From contig CAISJJ010000110.1 in NCBI GenBank assembly GCA_903885595.1, positions 1 to 64,000 of the forward strand: a DNA stretch of 64,000 nt, written 5' to 3'. The notes under the pieces were generated by a model. That model had not been told where the DNA came from and made no database searches. It saw only the letters and a list, made by a program, of their open reading frames with translations. Origin of the DNA: an uncultured Bacteroidales bacterium (lineage in GTDB: Bacteria; Bacteroidota; Bacteroidia; Bacteroidales; FEN-979). Shown here in pieces: positions 56,637 to 64,000 of the stretch (its first letter is position 1; each line of letters begins with the position of its first letter). The translations under genes and the position numbers were made by a program.

Positions 56637-58094
56637 TTAGAACCTGAAATAAATGAATGGACTGAACCCGGAGGAGGTGATCGTAGCTTCGCTAAGTACA
56701 AACAGGAGGATCGCGATGACAGCGGACGTGATCATCAGGGCATTGCCGGGATTGAAATAGAGTTTTTCGATCCAGGATTCGATTTTTTTAAAACCGCCCC
56801 AGAAAGAGAAAAGAATAGCAATTACCAGCATGGTCCAGAATTTCGGGTTAAGCCATACCATGTTCTCGCCGCCCTGGAAGAGGAAGAGCCGGCGGATAAA
56901 AAACCAGGCTTCGTCGAGCGACTGCGACCGGAAGATAAGCCACCCGATCATGAGCAGGAAAAAGGTAAGGACGATGGAGGGGATCTTCCCTGCCTTTTTC
57001 AGGTACTTCAGCAGGAAGAGCCTGTCGATGATCAGGAACACCCCCATGTATGCGCCCCACAGAATGAAGGTCCAGGCGGCGCCGTGCCAGAAGCCACACA
57101 ACAGGAAGGTTACGGTGGTGGCAATGAGGTAAATGATCTTGTCGGCCCTGAGCCCCAGGTAATGTTCTTTTGGCAGCTTACGCGATGTGGCATAGGCAAG
57201 CGGAAGAAAGATATAGTCGCGGAACCAGAACGAAAGGGTCATATGCCACCGGCGCCAGAACTCGGTAATGCTTTGCGACACATAGGGTGAGTTGAAATTC
57301 TCGGGCAGCCTGAAGCCTAACATCCGCGCCAGACCGATGGCCATGTCGGAATAACCCGAAAAGTCGAAATAGATCTGAAAAGTATAGGCAATCGCACCGA
57401 TCCAGGCCATTCCGCTTGACAATTCTGCAGAGGAAAGGGCAAAAATTTCATTAACCGTAACACCCAGTACATCGGCAATAAGGACCTTCTTCGCAAGTCC
57501 GATGATAAACCGGTAAAACCCGGTAAGGCGGTAATCGATGTGATCCTGCGCCGACCGGTCGGCGATCTGGGCAGCAATCTGGCCCGGCCTTACAATGGGC
57601 CCCGATAAAAGCTGCGGGAACATGAATATATAGAGTGCGTAATCCTGTAATTTTTGAAAAACCGGTTGTTGTTTTTTACGTACTTCAAAGGTATATGCCA
57701 GTTTTTGAAAAGTAATGAAAGAAATGCCAACAGGCAGCGCAATTTTTGTCCATTCGGCCGGTTTTGATCCAAACCAGCCCAGCATCACCTGGAACTGGTC
57801 GACAAAGAAATTCATATATTTAAAATAGAGCAGCAGGGCCAGGTTCAGGGCAACGGAAATCCAGAACAAAGCGCTGCGCGCCGATCCGGTTTTCAGGCTC
57901 ATTTGCCTTACAAGCACAAAATCAACCACGACCGACCCCATGAGCACAAATACAAACAACGGGGCTCCCCATGCATAGAAAAAAACGCTGGCAATGAGCA
58001 GGACCCAATTCTTGTAACGCTGGTCGATCAGGAAATAGACGATCAGAAAGAAAGGCAGGAAATAGAGCAAAAATAAACTGCTGCTGAAGATCAT
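56637..58094 (-). CDS. MBOAT-family membrane O-acyltransferase (AlgI-like)
   Basis: LLYFLPFFLIVYFL, PVGISFITFQKLAYTFEVRK, YFDFSGYSDMAIGLARMLGFRLPENFNSPYVSQSITEFWRRWHMTLSFWFRDYIFLPL, FLLCGFWHGAAWTFILWG. Confidence 0.96.
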   Translation of the reverse strand: MIFSSSLFLLYFLPFFLIVYFLIDQRYKNWVLLIASVFFYAWGAPLFVFVLMGSVVVDFVLVRQMSLKTGSARSALFWISVALNLALLLYFKYMNFFVDQFQVMLGWFGSKPAEWTKIALPVGISFITFQKLAYTFEVRKKQQPVFQKLQDYALYIFMFPQLLSGPIVRPGQIAAQIADRSAQDHIDYRLTGFYRFIIGLAKKVLIADVLGVTVNEIFALSSAELSSGMAWIGAIAYTFQIYFDFSGYSDMAIGLARMLGFRLPENFNSPYVSQSITEFWRRWHMTLSFWFRDYIFLPLAYATSRKLPKEHYLGLRADKIIYLIATTVTFLLCGFWHGAAWTFILWGAYMGVFLIIDRLFLLKYLKKAGKIPSIVLTFFLLMIGWLIFRSQSLDEAWFFIRRLFLFQGGENMVWLNPKFWTMLVIAILFSFWGGFKKIESWIEKLYFNPGNALMITSAVIAILLFVLSEATITSSGFSPFIYFRF

Positions 58095-58097
58095 AGG

Positions 58098-59396
58098 TTA
58101 ATTGTATTTGGAAATTCGTTTCAATTCATTGTTATACAGAAAAATTGCATCAGTCAATGCAACCGCCTCCACCGGAAGGTTCTGTTCCCTTGCCTTTTCT
58201 TCCAGCATAGCCATCATGCCGGGACTCGACCTGAAGTTCTCAATGATCCGTTTTACCGGGGTATTGCCCGCATAATAGTACTCGTATGCCCGGTCGACAA
58301 ATCCGTAACCAAGATTACCGTACCCGGCATTGGTCTGCATCAGGATGACCACCTTCTGCCGGCTGATCGCCTGGTCGAGGTCTACATATGCGGTACTTGT
58401 CTGCCTGATCAGTTGCATCGGGTATACCTCTTTGTCATAATACCACATTTCAACCTGGTTGAAGGTGTTTTTAATGATTCCGTTGTCGTGCCAGTACCAG
58501 TAAAAACTATCACTGATGAACAGGGCCGGGGGTTTTGGCAATGAATCATTGTATTCGTGATGAAAAACGGGATAGGTCATCACCGGGACCGGAATCCGCC
58601 ACATCAGGTTCAAAACCCGGTCGAGGTCATTATCCTTGCGGCGTGCAACAGGTTCGTAAACAAGGCTGTCGAGCACCATGTGCGGAAGAGCCCGGTTGAG
58701 CCGCACTTCCAGGTATCTTATCAGCGAATCGGCACAAAGCCAGGCGCCATAGCAACTCCAGTGGATACCCGTTTTTGGATAGAGTATGTGGCGTGAAGTA
58801 TCTTTCATGCTGATCAGCCATTGGTTGAAATCAATCAGGTTGATCCCGTTTTTCTGCATCTGACTGCAGTAATAATCATTGTTGGTTAATCCCTTTTTCA
58901 ATTTCATAAAGCGATCGGGGATCGTTTCAGGATAATAGAATCCTTTGCCAGGCGCCATGATCACCAGCAAGGTTACACCTTTTTTTGTTAAAAAATAATC
59001 CTGCAGATATTTTAACCGGGCAACTTTGTCATCGATGTACTTTTTTCCGGCGAAATCATTCCCCAGAAAAGCATCAATATGTGAATCGGCCTGGATATAA
59101 TTATTTTCGCCAACAATCATGCGGGAAGCATGTGGAATAGAAAACAGCGTGAAATCGAATTGGTTGAATAACCTGGTAAAGTTGTTGTGAAAACCAATCG
59201 TCCGGTCCATGTGCGGGGTCATCTTTGCCTGGTACTCCCCCGATGTGACCGCAGCCAGGCTGAACAACGGCCTCGGGCTTGGTTGAAAATACCCTTCGAG
59301 ACCCCTTGATTTAAAAAGATTCGACACCTTCTGCACGGTAGGAAAAGCGAGCGCCAGTATTATGATCAGAAAAATTGTGCTTTTGGTCCACGTCAT
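58098..59396 (-). CDS. AlgX/AlgJ-like SGNH protein
   Basis: LLVIMAPGKGFYYPETIPDRFM, LIDFNQWLISMKDTSRHILYPKTGIHWSCYGA, ALFISDSFYWYWHDNG; ATG at 59396 preferred. Confidence 0.82.
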   Translation of the reverse strand: MTWTKSTIFLIIILALAFPTVQKVSNLFKSRGLEGYFQPSPRPLFSLAAVTSGEYQAKMTPHMDRTIGFHNNFTRLFNQFDFTLFSIPHASRMIVGENNYIQADSHIDAFLGNDFAGKKYIDDKVARLKYLQDYFLTKKGVTLLVIMAPGKGFYYPETIPDRFMKLKKGLTNNDYYCSQMQKNGINLIDFNQWLISMKDTSRHILYPKTGIHWSCYGAWLCADSLIRYLEVRLNRALPHMVLDSLVYEPVARRKDNDLDRVLNLMWRIPVPVMTYPVFHHEYNDSLPKPPALFISDSFYWYWHDNGIIKNTFNQVEMWYYDKEVYPMQLIRQTSTAYVDLDQAISRQKVVILMQTNAGYGNLGYGFVDRAYEYYYAGNTPVKRIIENFRSSPGMMAMLEEKAREQNLPVEAVALTDAIFLYNNELKRISKYN

Positions 59397-59448
59397 CCGG
59401 CAATCAATTAACAGCAACTTTTGATGGGAAGTTCAATGAAATATCGGC

Positions 59449-59456
59449 AAAGGTAG
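59449..59456 (-). promoter_or_regulatory. -7 box TACCTTTG upstream of the AlgX-MBOAT-AlgX operon
   Basis: TAnnTTTG on the minus strand. Confidence 0.4.
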
Positions 59457-59474
59457 TGATTTTGGGATTTACGA

Positions 59475-61253
59475 TCATTCCCATCCATAATGATATCTGA
59501 TTTCCAGGTCGTCTGCATAAAGGAGCGCGAGTTTTGGATTTTTGATGAAAATGTTAATTTGAAGCGTTGAATCATATACATCGGGAATGATGAAGGTTTT
59601 ATTCACCTTCGACCAGGTATCCTGGTTTTGTATGAGTCCATCGAGCGGTTGGTCATCGCCGAACAGGATCTCGTTCCCGCGGGTCAGGGTATAACTCAGG
59701 GAGGCGCCGGTAGGCTGGTTCTCTGTTTTAAATGCCCGGATTTCAACATCCATCAGCTTGGGGAACGGATAGCCGAACGCATCCAACCGGGTAGAAAATA
59801 ACGGAGTTATACCATCTTTTTCAGTTGCAGCTATGCTGTATTGACCCGATCGTGAAAACAGCTGTGATGGTTTAAAAACCGGAGAAAGCGCCATGTTCTC
59901 GAAATCGTTTTGCCAGGTTTGAACCTGGCGGACAGGCGAAAGGATTCGTGCCCGCTGGAGGTTCCACAGGTAATGCTCCCAATCCCAGGTGGAACCGTAA
60001 TAACAGCGTTCGAAGCGGTATAACGAGGTGGTAAACCTCAGGTTAAAGTAGGTAAAAAGGAACAGCAGAAAGAACAGCGCCGTGCTGAGCCAGAATTTCC
60101 TGATGTTGAATAACTCTGTAGTAAAATATCCGAAGGGAACCGCCAGGATGGTGTAATATTCAATGTAGGAGCGCTGACCGTAACTACAGCCGAAATACCA
60201 CATTTTCCAGGAGGCACAGATCAAGGTCACCATGATAAACAAACCGGCAATCAGACAGCCATTCTGCTTTTTCCGGAACAACATGATAAAGATGCCAGCC
60301 AGGAAGAAAAAAATAAGGGGCGTATAGGTCAGCAATCCGTTCACCGGGGAAAAGAGAACCCCGGCAATCTTTGGATGAAAAAAGTTGGTGAATCCCTCGC
60401 CGCGATATGAAAAATGGAGCCAGTTTCCGGAGAGATACTTCCAGTAAATAAGTTGTGGCATAAAGACTATGAAAAGGATCGAAAGAAAACTCAGGATGAA
60501 CCTGGGTTTCAGAAATGCTTTAATACGATGGAGCCATCCGGCAGGACCTGCCGAATCCCAGCCAAAGAAGAGCAATCCCAGCAGAATATTGGTCGGGCGG
60601 ATGAGGATGGCCAGTGAAAGGGTTATGCTCAGCACGATGAACCAGCGCCGGGATTCCGAACCCTGATATCGCTTCAAGGCGAAGAGAAACAGGCCAAAGA
60701 GGAAAAAGGAATAGACATGCGACATCATCCCATCGATGAGTGAATAGTAAAAGAGATTGGTCCCCAGGAAAATCACAAGGATGACAAAAAAGCTGACCAC
60801 CGGCTGAAAATAGTAATCCAGGAACTTTTTCAGGAACCATAAACCAAGGAGCAGGTAGACAACAGCTGACAAGCTCATCATGCGCATAAACAGCATCGAA
60901 AAACCCTTTTCGTTATCATAACCGGCAATCCCGGATACAAGGGCGGCGGTAGCGAAGAATGGAGAGGCCATCATCGCAACGCCATAGGTATATTTCGTAT
61001 CGATTTTATTGTTCAGCGTATCAAGGCTGAATCCTCCGCCGGTCTGCACATCCAGATCGGCCGGCATCTTATGCGTATCGAAATGGTAATAAAAAGTTGC
61101 AGGAAGGTAAATATAGTACCCGGCCCGGTCGGACCACAGTTCGCTGCGGTCTGAAAAACGCGCGGCATCCTTGTGAAAAAACCAGGCAAGCACAAGCGAT
61201 GCAAGGAATAAGGCATAAAAAAACCAGCTTTCGAATTTTAAATTTTTCCGCAT
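59475..61253 (-). CDS. Polytopic membrane protein, GT39/PMT-like
   Basis: Multiple TM segments; N-terminal DRSELWSDRAGYYIYLPATFYY; SLAILIRPTNILLGLLFFG; start ATG at 61253. Confidence 0.65.
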   Translation of the reverse strand: MRKNLKFESWFFYALFLASLVLAWFFHKDAARFSDRSELWSDRAGYYIYLPATFYYHFDTHKMPADLDVQTGGGFSLDTLNNKIDTKYTYGVAMMASPFFATAALVSGIAGYDNEKGFSMLFMRMMSLSAVVYLLLGLWFLKKFLDYYFQPVVSFFVILVIFLGTNLFYYSLIDGMMSHVYSFFLFGLFLFALKRYQGSESRRWFIVLSITLSLAILIRPTNILLGLLFFGWDSAGPAGWLHRIKAFLKPRFILSFLSILFIVFMPQLIYWKYLSGNWLHFSYRGEGFTNFFHPKIAGVLFSPVNGLLTYTPLIFFFLAGIFIMLFRKKQNGCLIAGLFIMVTLICASWKMWYFGCSYGQRSYIEYYTILAVPFGYFTTELFNIRKFWLSTALFFLLFLFTYFNLRFTTSLYRFERCYYGSTWDWEHYLWNLQRARILSPVRQVQTWQNDFENMALSPVFKPSQLFSRSGQYSIAATEKDGITPLFSTRLDAFGYPFPKLMDVEIRAFKTENQPTGASLSYTLTRGNEILFGDDQPLDGLIQNQDTWSKVNKTFIIPDVYDSTLQINIFIKNPKLALLYADDLEIRYHYGWE

Positions 61254-61267
61254 CAGAAACAATTATT

Positions 61268-61339
61268 TCGCTACCTCGCTATTTCGCTATTTCGCTACCT
61301 CGCTACCTCACTACCTCGCTATTTCGCTACTTCGCAAAC
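61268..61339. repeat. Octamer tandem array (TCGCTACC/TCGCTATT)x~9
   Basis: tcgctacc tcgctatt tcgctatt tcgctacc tcgctacc tcactacc tcgctatt tcgctact tcgcaaac; contains the stop of 61327..62043. Confidence 0.95.
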
Positions 61340-62043
61340 ACTTTCACCTCCACATCATCCACCAGCATCTCCCCTTCCCCCCGGTACCAGAAATAGGCCT
61401 GCAGCACATCTTCGGGATCAGCGGGCGACGGAACACGATAATCAATCGAGACGTAGTTCCATTGGTTTGAAATAAGATTTTCAGTTTCCAGCCCGACAAA
61501 CATATATTTATAATTAGCCCCGTTGTGGTTGCAGGTAGCCACCAGCGAGCATTTCAGGTCGGCGGGAGGACAGGAAAACCAGACGAATCCACCAGCCCGG
61601 ATCCAAATAGAATTATCATTAGTCGCAACGGAATCAGGTGACACAGGAGATTGGATACGCTTTGGTAGAGAGGCCGGAATATCTTTGAACTTTATCCAGA
61701 GTCCGGGCGAAAAGGGAACCCCGGGATTCATTTTAAGGGACTGCTTGCTAAAATAGCCCGGTTCGGCCAGGTGTGATGCCGTATCATGGATGTTGCCCCA
61801 TTCAAAATCATGAAAAGTCAGGCGGCTCCCTCCACTTTCAAATTGTACAGGCAGTATTTCCCGCTCAACCCGCTCCAACGGATCAGGTGTTTGATGCGAA
61901 TCCAGGTAAGAAAGGGAATAATTCACCAGGATAAAAACCCCAAGCAGGAAAAGCGCAAGCAACACGGCAAAAACTGATCTACGGAAAGGTCCATTTTTAA
62001 ACACGAACAGAGTATTTAATCTAACGCAAAGTTCAAAATTCAA
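61327..62043 (-). CDS. Hypothetical protein with N-terminal TM anchor and C-terminal beta-sandwich-like domain
   Basis: RRSVFAVLLALFLLGVFILVNYSL; C-term NYVSIDYRVPSPADPEDVLQAYFWYRGEGEMLVDDVEVKVFAK; start uncertain. Confidence 0.65.
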   Translation of the reverse strand: MNFELCVRLNTLFVFKNGPFRRSVFAVLLALFLLGVFILVNYSLSYLDSHQTPDPLERVEREILPVQFESGGSRLTFHDFEWGNIHDTASHLAEPGYFSKQSLKMNPGVPFSPGLWIKFKDIPASLPKRIQSPVSPDSVATNDNSIWIRAGGFVWFSCPPADLKCSLVATCNHNGANYKYMFVGLETENLISNQWNYVSIDYRVPSPADPEDVLQAYFWYRGEGEMLVDDVEVKVFAK

Positions 62044-62047
62044 AATC
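62027..62047. repeat. Heptamer tract CAAAGTT CAAAATT CAAAATC
   Basis: Reverse complement resembles the 23378-23425 tract; lies on the apparent 5' end of 61327..62043. Confidence 0.6.
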
Positions 62048-62133
62048 CGGGTAATAAGAGACTATTTAAATTTTATTGATTGAGCGCTCGTATACCAGTG
62101 AAGTTAACACATGGGACAGTGACATTCTTCCAT

Positions 62134-62304
62134 GCGCTCCGTAGGTGCGCAATATTGGTAGAACGATGAGGTTTAGGAGCATTTCGCGCCGTAGGTGCGA
62201 AATTATTTCCCGGAGAATCAAATCCAAAATGCATTGCGCACCTACGGCGCGCTGAGCTCGGGGTGGGGGTATGCGGGCTACCAGGATTTGGCTCCTACGG
62301 AGCC
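62134..62304. repeat. REP-like palindromic cluster with four CCGTAGG/CCTACGG cores
   Basis: gctccgtaggtgcgcaatattggtagaa; gtttaggagcatttcgcgccgtaggtgcgaaat; gcgcacctacggcgcgc; ggctcctacggagcc. Confidence 0.85.
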
Positions 62305-62423
62305 GGAAAGGATTATTGAAAACAGTACCCTCAAACAGGAAGGATCTTGCTATTTTGAATTCTTCAGGTATAATTGCACTCATTCTATTAAATTTTCATC
62401 AAATTCCTGATTTGTATATTCAT

Positions 62424-62591
62424 CCTCAAATCCTCAAATCCTCAAATCCCAAAATCCTCAAATCCTCAAATCCTCAAATCCCAAAATCCCAAAATCCTCA
62501 AATCCCCAAATCCTCAAATCCCAAAATCCTCAAATCCCAAAATCCCAAAATCCCAAAATCCTCAAATCCCCAAATTTTCAAATCCCCAAAT
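62424..62591. repeat. Octamer tandem array (CCTCAAAT/CCCAAAAT/CCCCAAAT)x21
   Basis: Exactly 168 bp = 21 x 8 with degenerate CCYMAAAT units; reaches the stop codon of the minus-strand GT2. Confidence 0.97.
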
Positions 62592-63325
62592 CATTTCAAA
62601 TACTTCCTGTCCAAAACATTATACTTTATCAGGCACCAGACCGCGCGAAAGGCATCCTTCATCCCGATTTTCTTCCCTTCCTCGTAGGTTCGGCCATAAT
62701 AGGAAATACCCACTTCGTAAATACGGATCTTCGGGAAGCGGGCTATCTTTAAGGTTACTTCAGGTTCAAATCCAAAACGTTTTTCCTTGAAGTGGACCTT
62801 TTTAAGTATTTCTGCCCGGAAGAGTTTATAACACGTCTCCATATCGGTTAGGTTCAGATTGGTGAACATGTTGGAAATGAAGGTGAGGAGCTTGTTCCCG
62901 ATCGAATGCCAGAAGAAGAGGATACGGTGAGGTTTGCCTCCCATAAATCGCGAACCGTAGACGACATCGGCAAAACCATCCAGGACAGGCTTCAGCAATA
63001 CATTGTATTCAGCAGGATCGTATTCAAGATCGGCATCCTGGATGATGATGAAATCGCCGGAAGCTTCAGCGATCCCGCGATGAAGCGCTGCCCCTTTACC
63101 CTGGTTGACAGGCTGATTGATCAACCGGATATTTACCTGCCGGTGGGCGGAAATATATGCCTCCACAACACCTGTCGTATTGTCTCTGGAGAAATCATTG
63201 ATGATGATGATCTCTTTTTGAATATCTTCAATGAGTTCAACGGCAAGCACCTTATCAAGAATGTGATGGATGGTAGCCGCTTCGTTGTATGCGGGAATTA
63301 AAATACTGAGTGTGCGGGACTCCAT
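62591..63325 (-). CDS. Family 2 glycosyltransferase (DPM1/DPG synthase-like)
   Basis: [75 protein letters not shown]; start ATG at 63325. Confidence 0.94.
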   Translation of the reverse strand: MESRTLSILIPAYNEAATIHHILDKVLAVELIEDIQKEIIIINDFSRDNTTGVVEAYISAHRQVNIRLINQPVNQGKGAALHRGIAEASGDFIIIQDADLEYDPAEYNVLLKPVLDGFADVVYGSRFMGGKPHRILFFWHSIGNKLLTFISNMFTNLNLTDMETCYKLFRAEILKKVHFKEKRFGFEPEVTLKIARFPKIRIYEVGISYYGRTYEEGKKIGMKDAFRAVWCLIKYNVLDRKYLK

Positions 63326-63372
63326 AAAAACCAAATCAGAAGGCAAAAATAAAGAAAATATTGAGGTATTGC

Positions 63373-64000
63373 TTATTCGTAGTAATAGATACGTTTCACC
63401 CGCCGCGAAATCCCCGTAAGCACTTCGTAAGGGATGGTCCCGATTGCCTCCGCGAGTTCCGTGACGGGATGTGTGTCGTCAAAGATGACTACCCCGGTAC
63501 CTTCCTGGATGGAATCGGGACGCGGGACACGGGACGCGGGACTGTTTTCTTCGGGACGCGGGACACGGGACGCGGGACTGTTTTCTTCGGGACATGGGAC
63601 GCGGGACGCGGGACTGTCTGTCGCGGAACAAAAACCGGTCACATCGATCATCGTGAGGTCCATGCAGATGTTTCCGATGATTGGAGCTGGTTTCCCGTTG
63701 ATATATAGCCTTCCGCGGCCGTTGCCCAGGCGGCGGTTCAACCCGTCGGCGTAACCAACCGGCACAATGGCGATGACTGAATCTTTCTCTGCCCTGCCTT
63801 TACGGTTGTACCCGATGGTCTCACCTGCCCTGATCTGTTTGACCTGGGTAATGACCGATTTAAGCGTACTCACATTCCGCAGCCGGGATTGTTCTTCGCG
63901 ATTGGCGCCCACCCCATACAATCCAATTCCCAGACGCACCATATCAAATTGTGCTTCGGGAAACCGCTGAATTCCAGCCGAGTTCAATACATGACGTAGT
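63373..64000 (-). CDS. alr: Alanine racemase, C-terminal part; 5' end off the window
   Basis: [101 protein letters not shown]. Confidence 0.93.
   Translation of the reverse strand, partial: LRHVLNSAGIQRFPEAQFDMVRLGIGLYGVGANREEQSRLRNVSTLKSVITQVKQIRAGETIGYNRKGRAEKDSVIAIVPVGYADGLNRRLGNGRGRLYINGKPAPIIGNICMDLTMIDVTGFCSATDSPASRVPCPEENSPASRVPRPEENSPASRVPRPDSIQEGTGVVIFDDTHPVTELAEAIGTIPYEVLTGISRRVKRIYYYE
63517..63616. repeat. Nested in-frame repeat in alr: 36-bp period built from GGGACGC heptamers
   Basis: gggacgc gggacac gggacgc gggactg ttttcttc repeated; encodes [12 protein letters not shown]. Confidence 0.95.

Noticed and set aside
62271-62687. Plus-strand ORF SSNPKILKSSNPQIPKS as a real low-complexity protein
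   Set aside because: It is the translation of the octamer array, overlaps the opposite-strand GT2 and has no independent coding signal.
1-64000. Prophage, integrative element or defence island
   Set aside because: No integrase, phage structural, toxin-antitoxin, restriction or Cas genes recognised; the only mobile-type protein is the RAYT-like gene.

Overview
Chromosomal window from a Bacteroidota (Bacteroidales-like) genome or MAG. This is inferred from TAnnTTTG promoter motifs, type IX secretion sorting domains, a GldH lipoprotein, RicT/PSP1 and family content. Housekeeping genes include meaB, glnA, yicC, gmk, nadD, sdhCAB, holB-like, ricT, gldH, a PBP1A, alr and tRNA-Lys(CTT). There is a minus-strand TerC-CheR-CheB-hybrid kinase-hybrid kinase operon. 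Large secreted proteins include a papain-fold protein and a Ycf48-like repeat protein. A sugar/exopolysaccharide region holds a split transketolase, a sugar epimerase-GT2 fusion, an MBOAT O-acyltransferase, three AlgX/J-like SGNH proteins and several membrane or GT2 proteins. The most unusual feature is a set of at least 15 degenerate tandem arrays with 7-bp or 8-bp units. Their sequences are mostly unrelated, but the period is conserved. Many sit flush with start or stop codons (meaB, nadD, an M24 peptidase, sdhA/sdhB, a GT2) and several are embedded in frame inside conserved genes (meaB, alr, a saccharopine-dehydrogenase-like gene, an AlgX-like gene). Two ~190-bp elements with matching terminal inverted repeats are themselves built of inverted heptamer tracts. 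Other highlights: an in-frame TAG interrupting an otherwise intact GT2 module, a 63-bp palindromic element whose end supplies a CDS stop codon, a RAYT-like HUH transposase preceded by an unlisted 57-aa ORF with an ATGA overlap, a papain-like protein with Ser at the expected Cys position, and a decayed surface-protein gene. All calls come from reading sequence and supplied translations; no searches were run.
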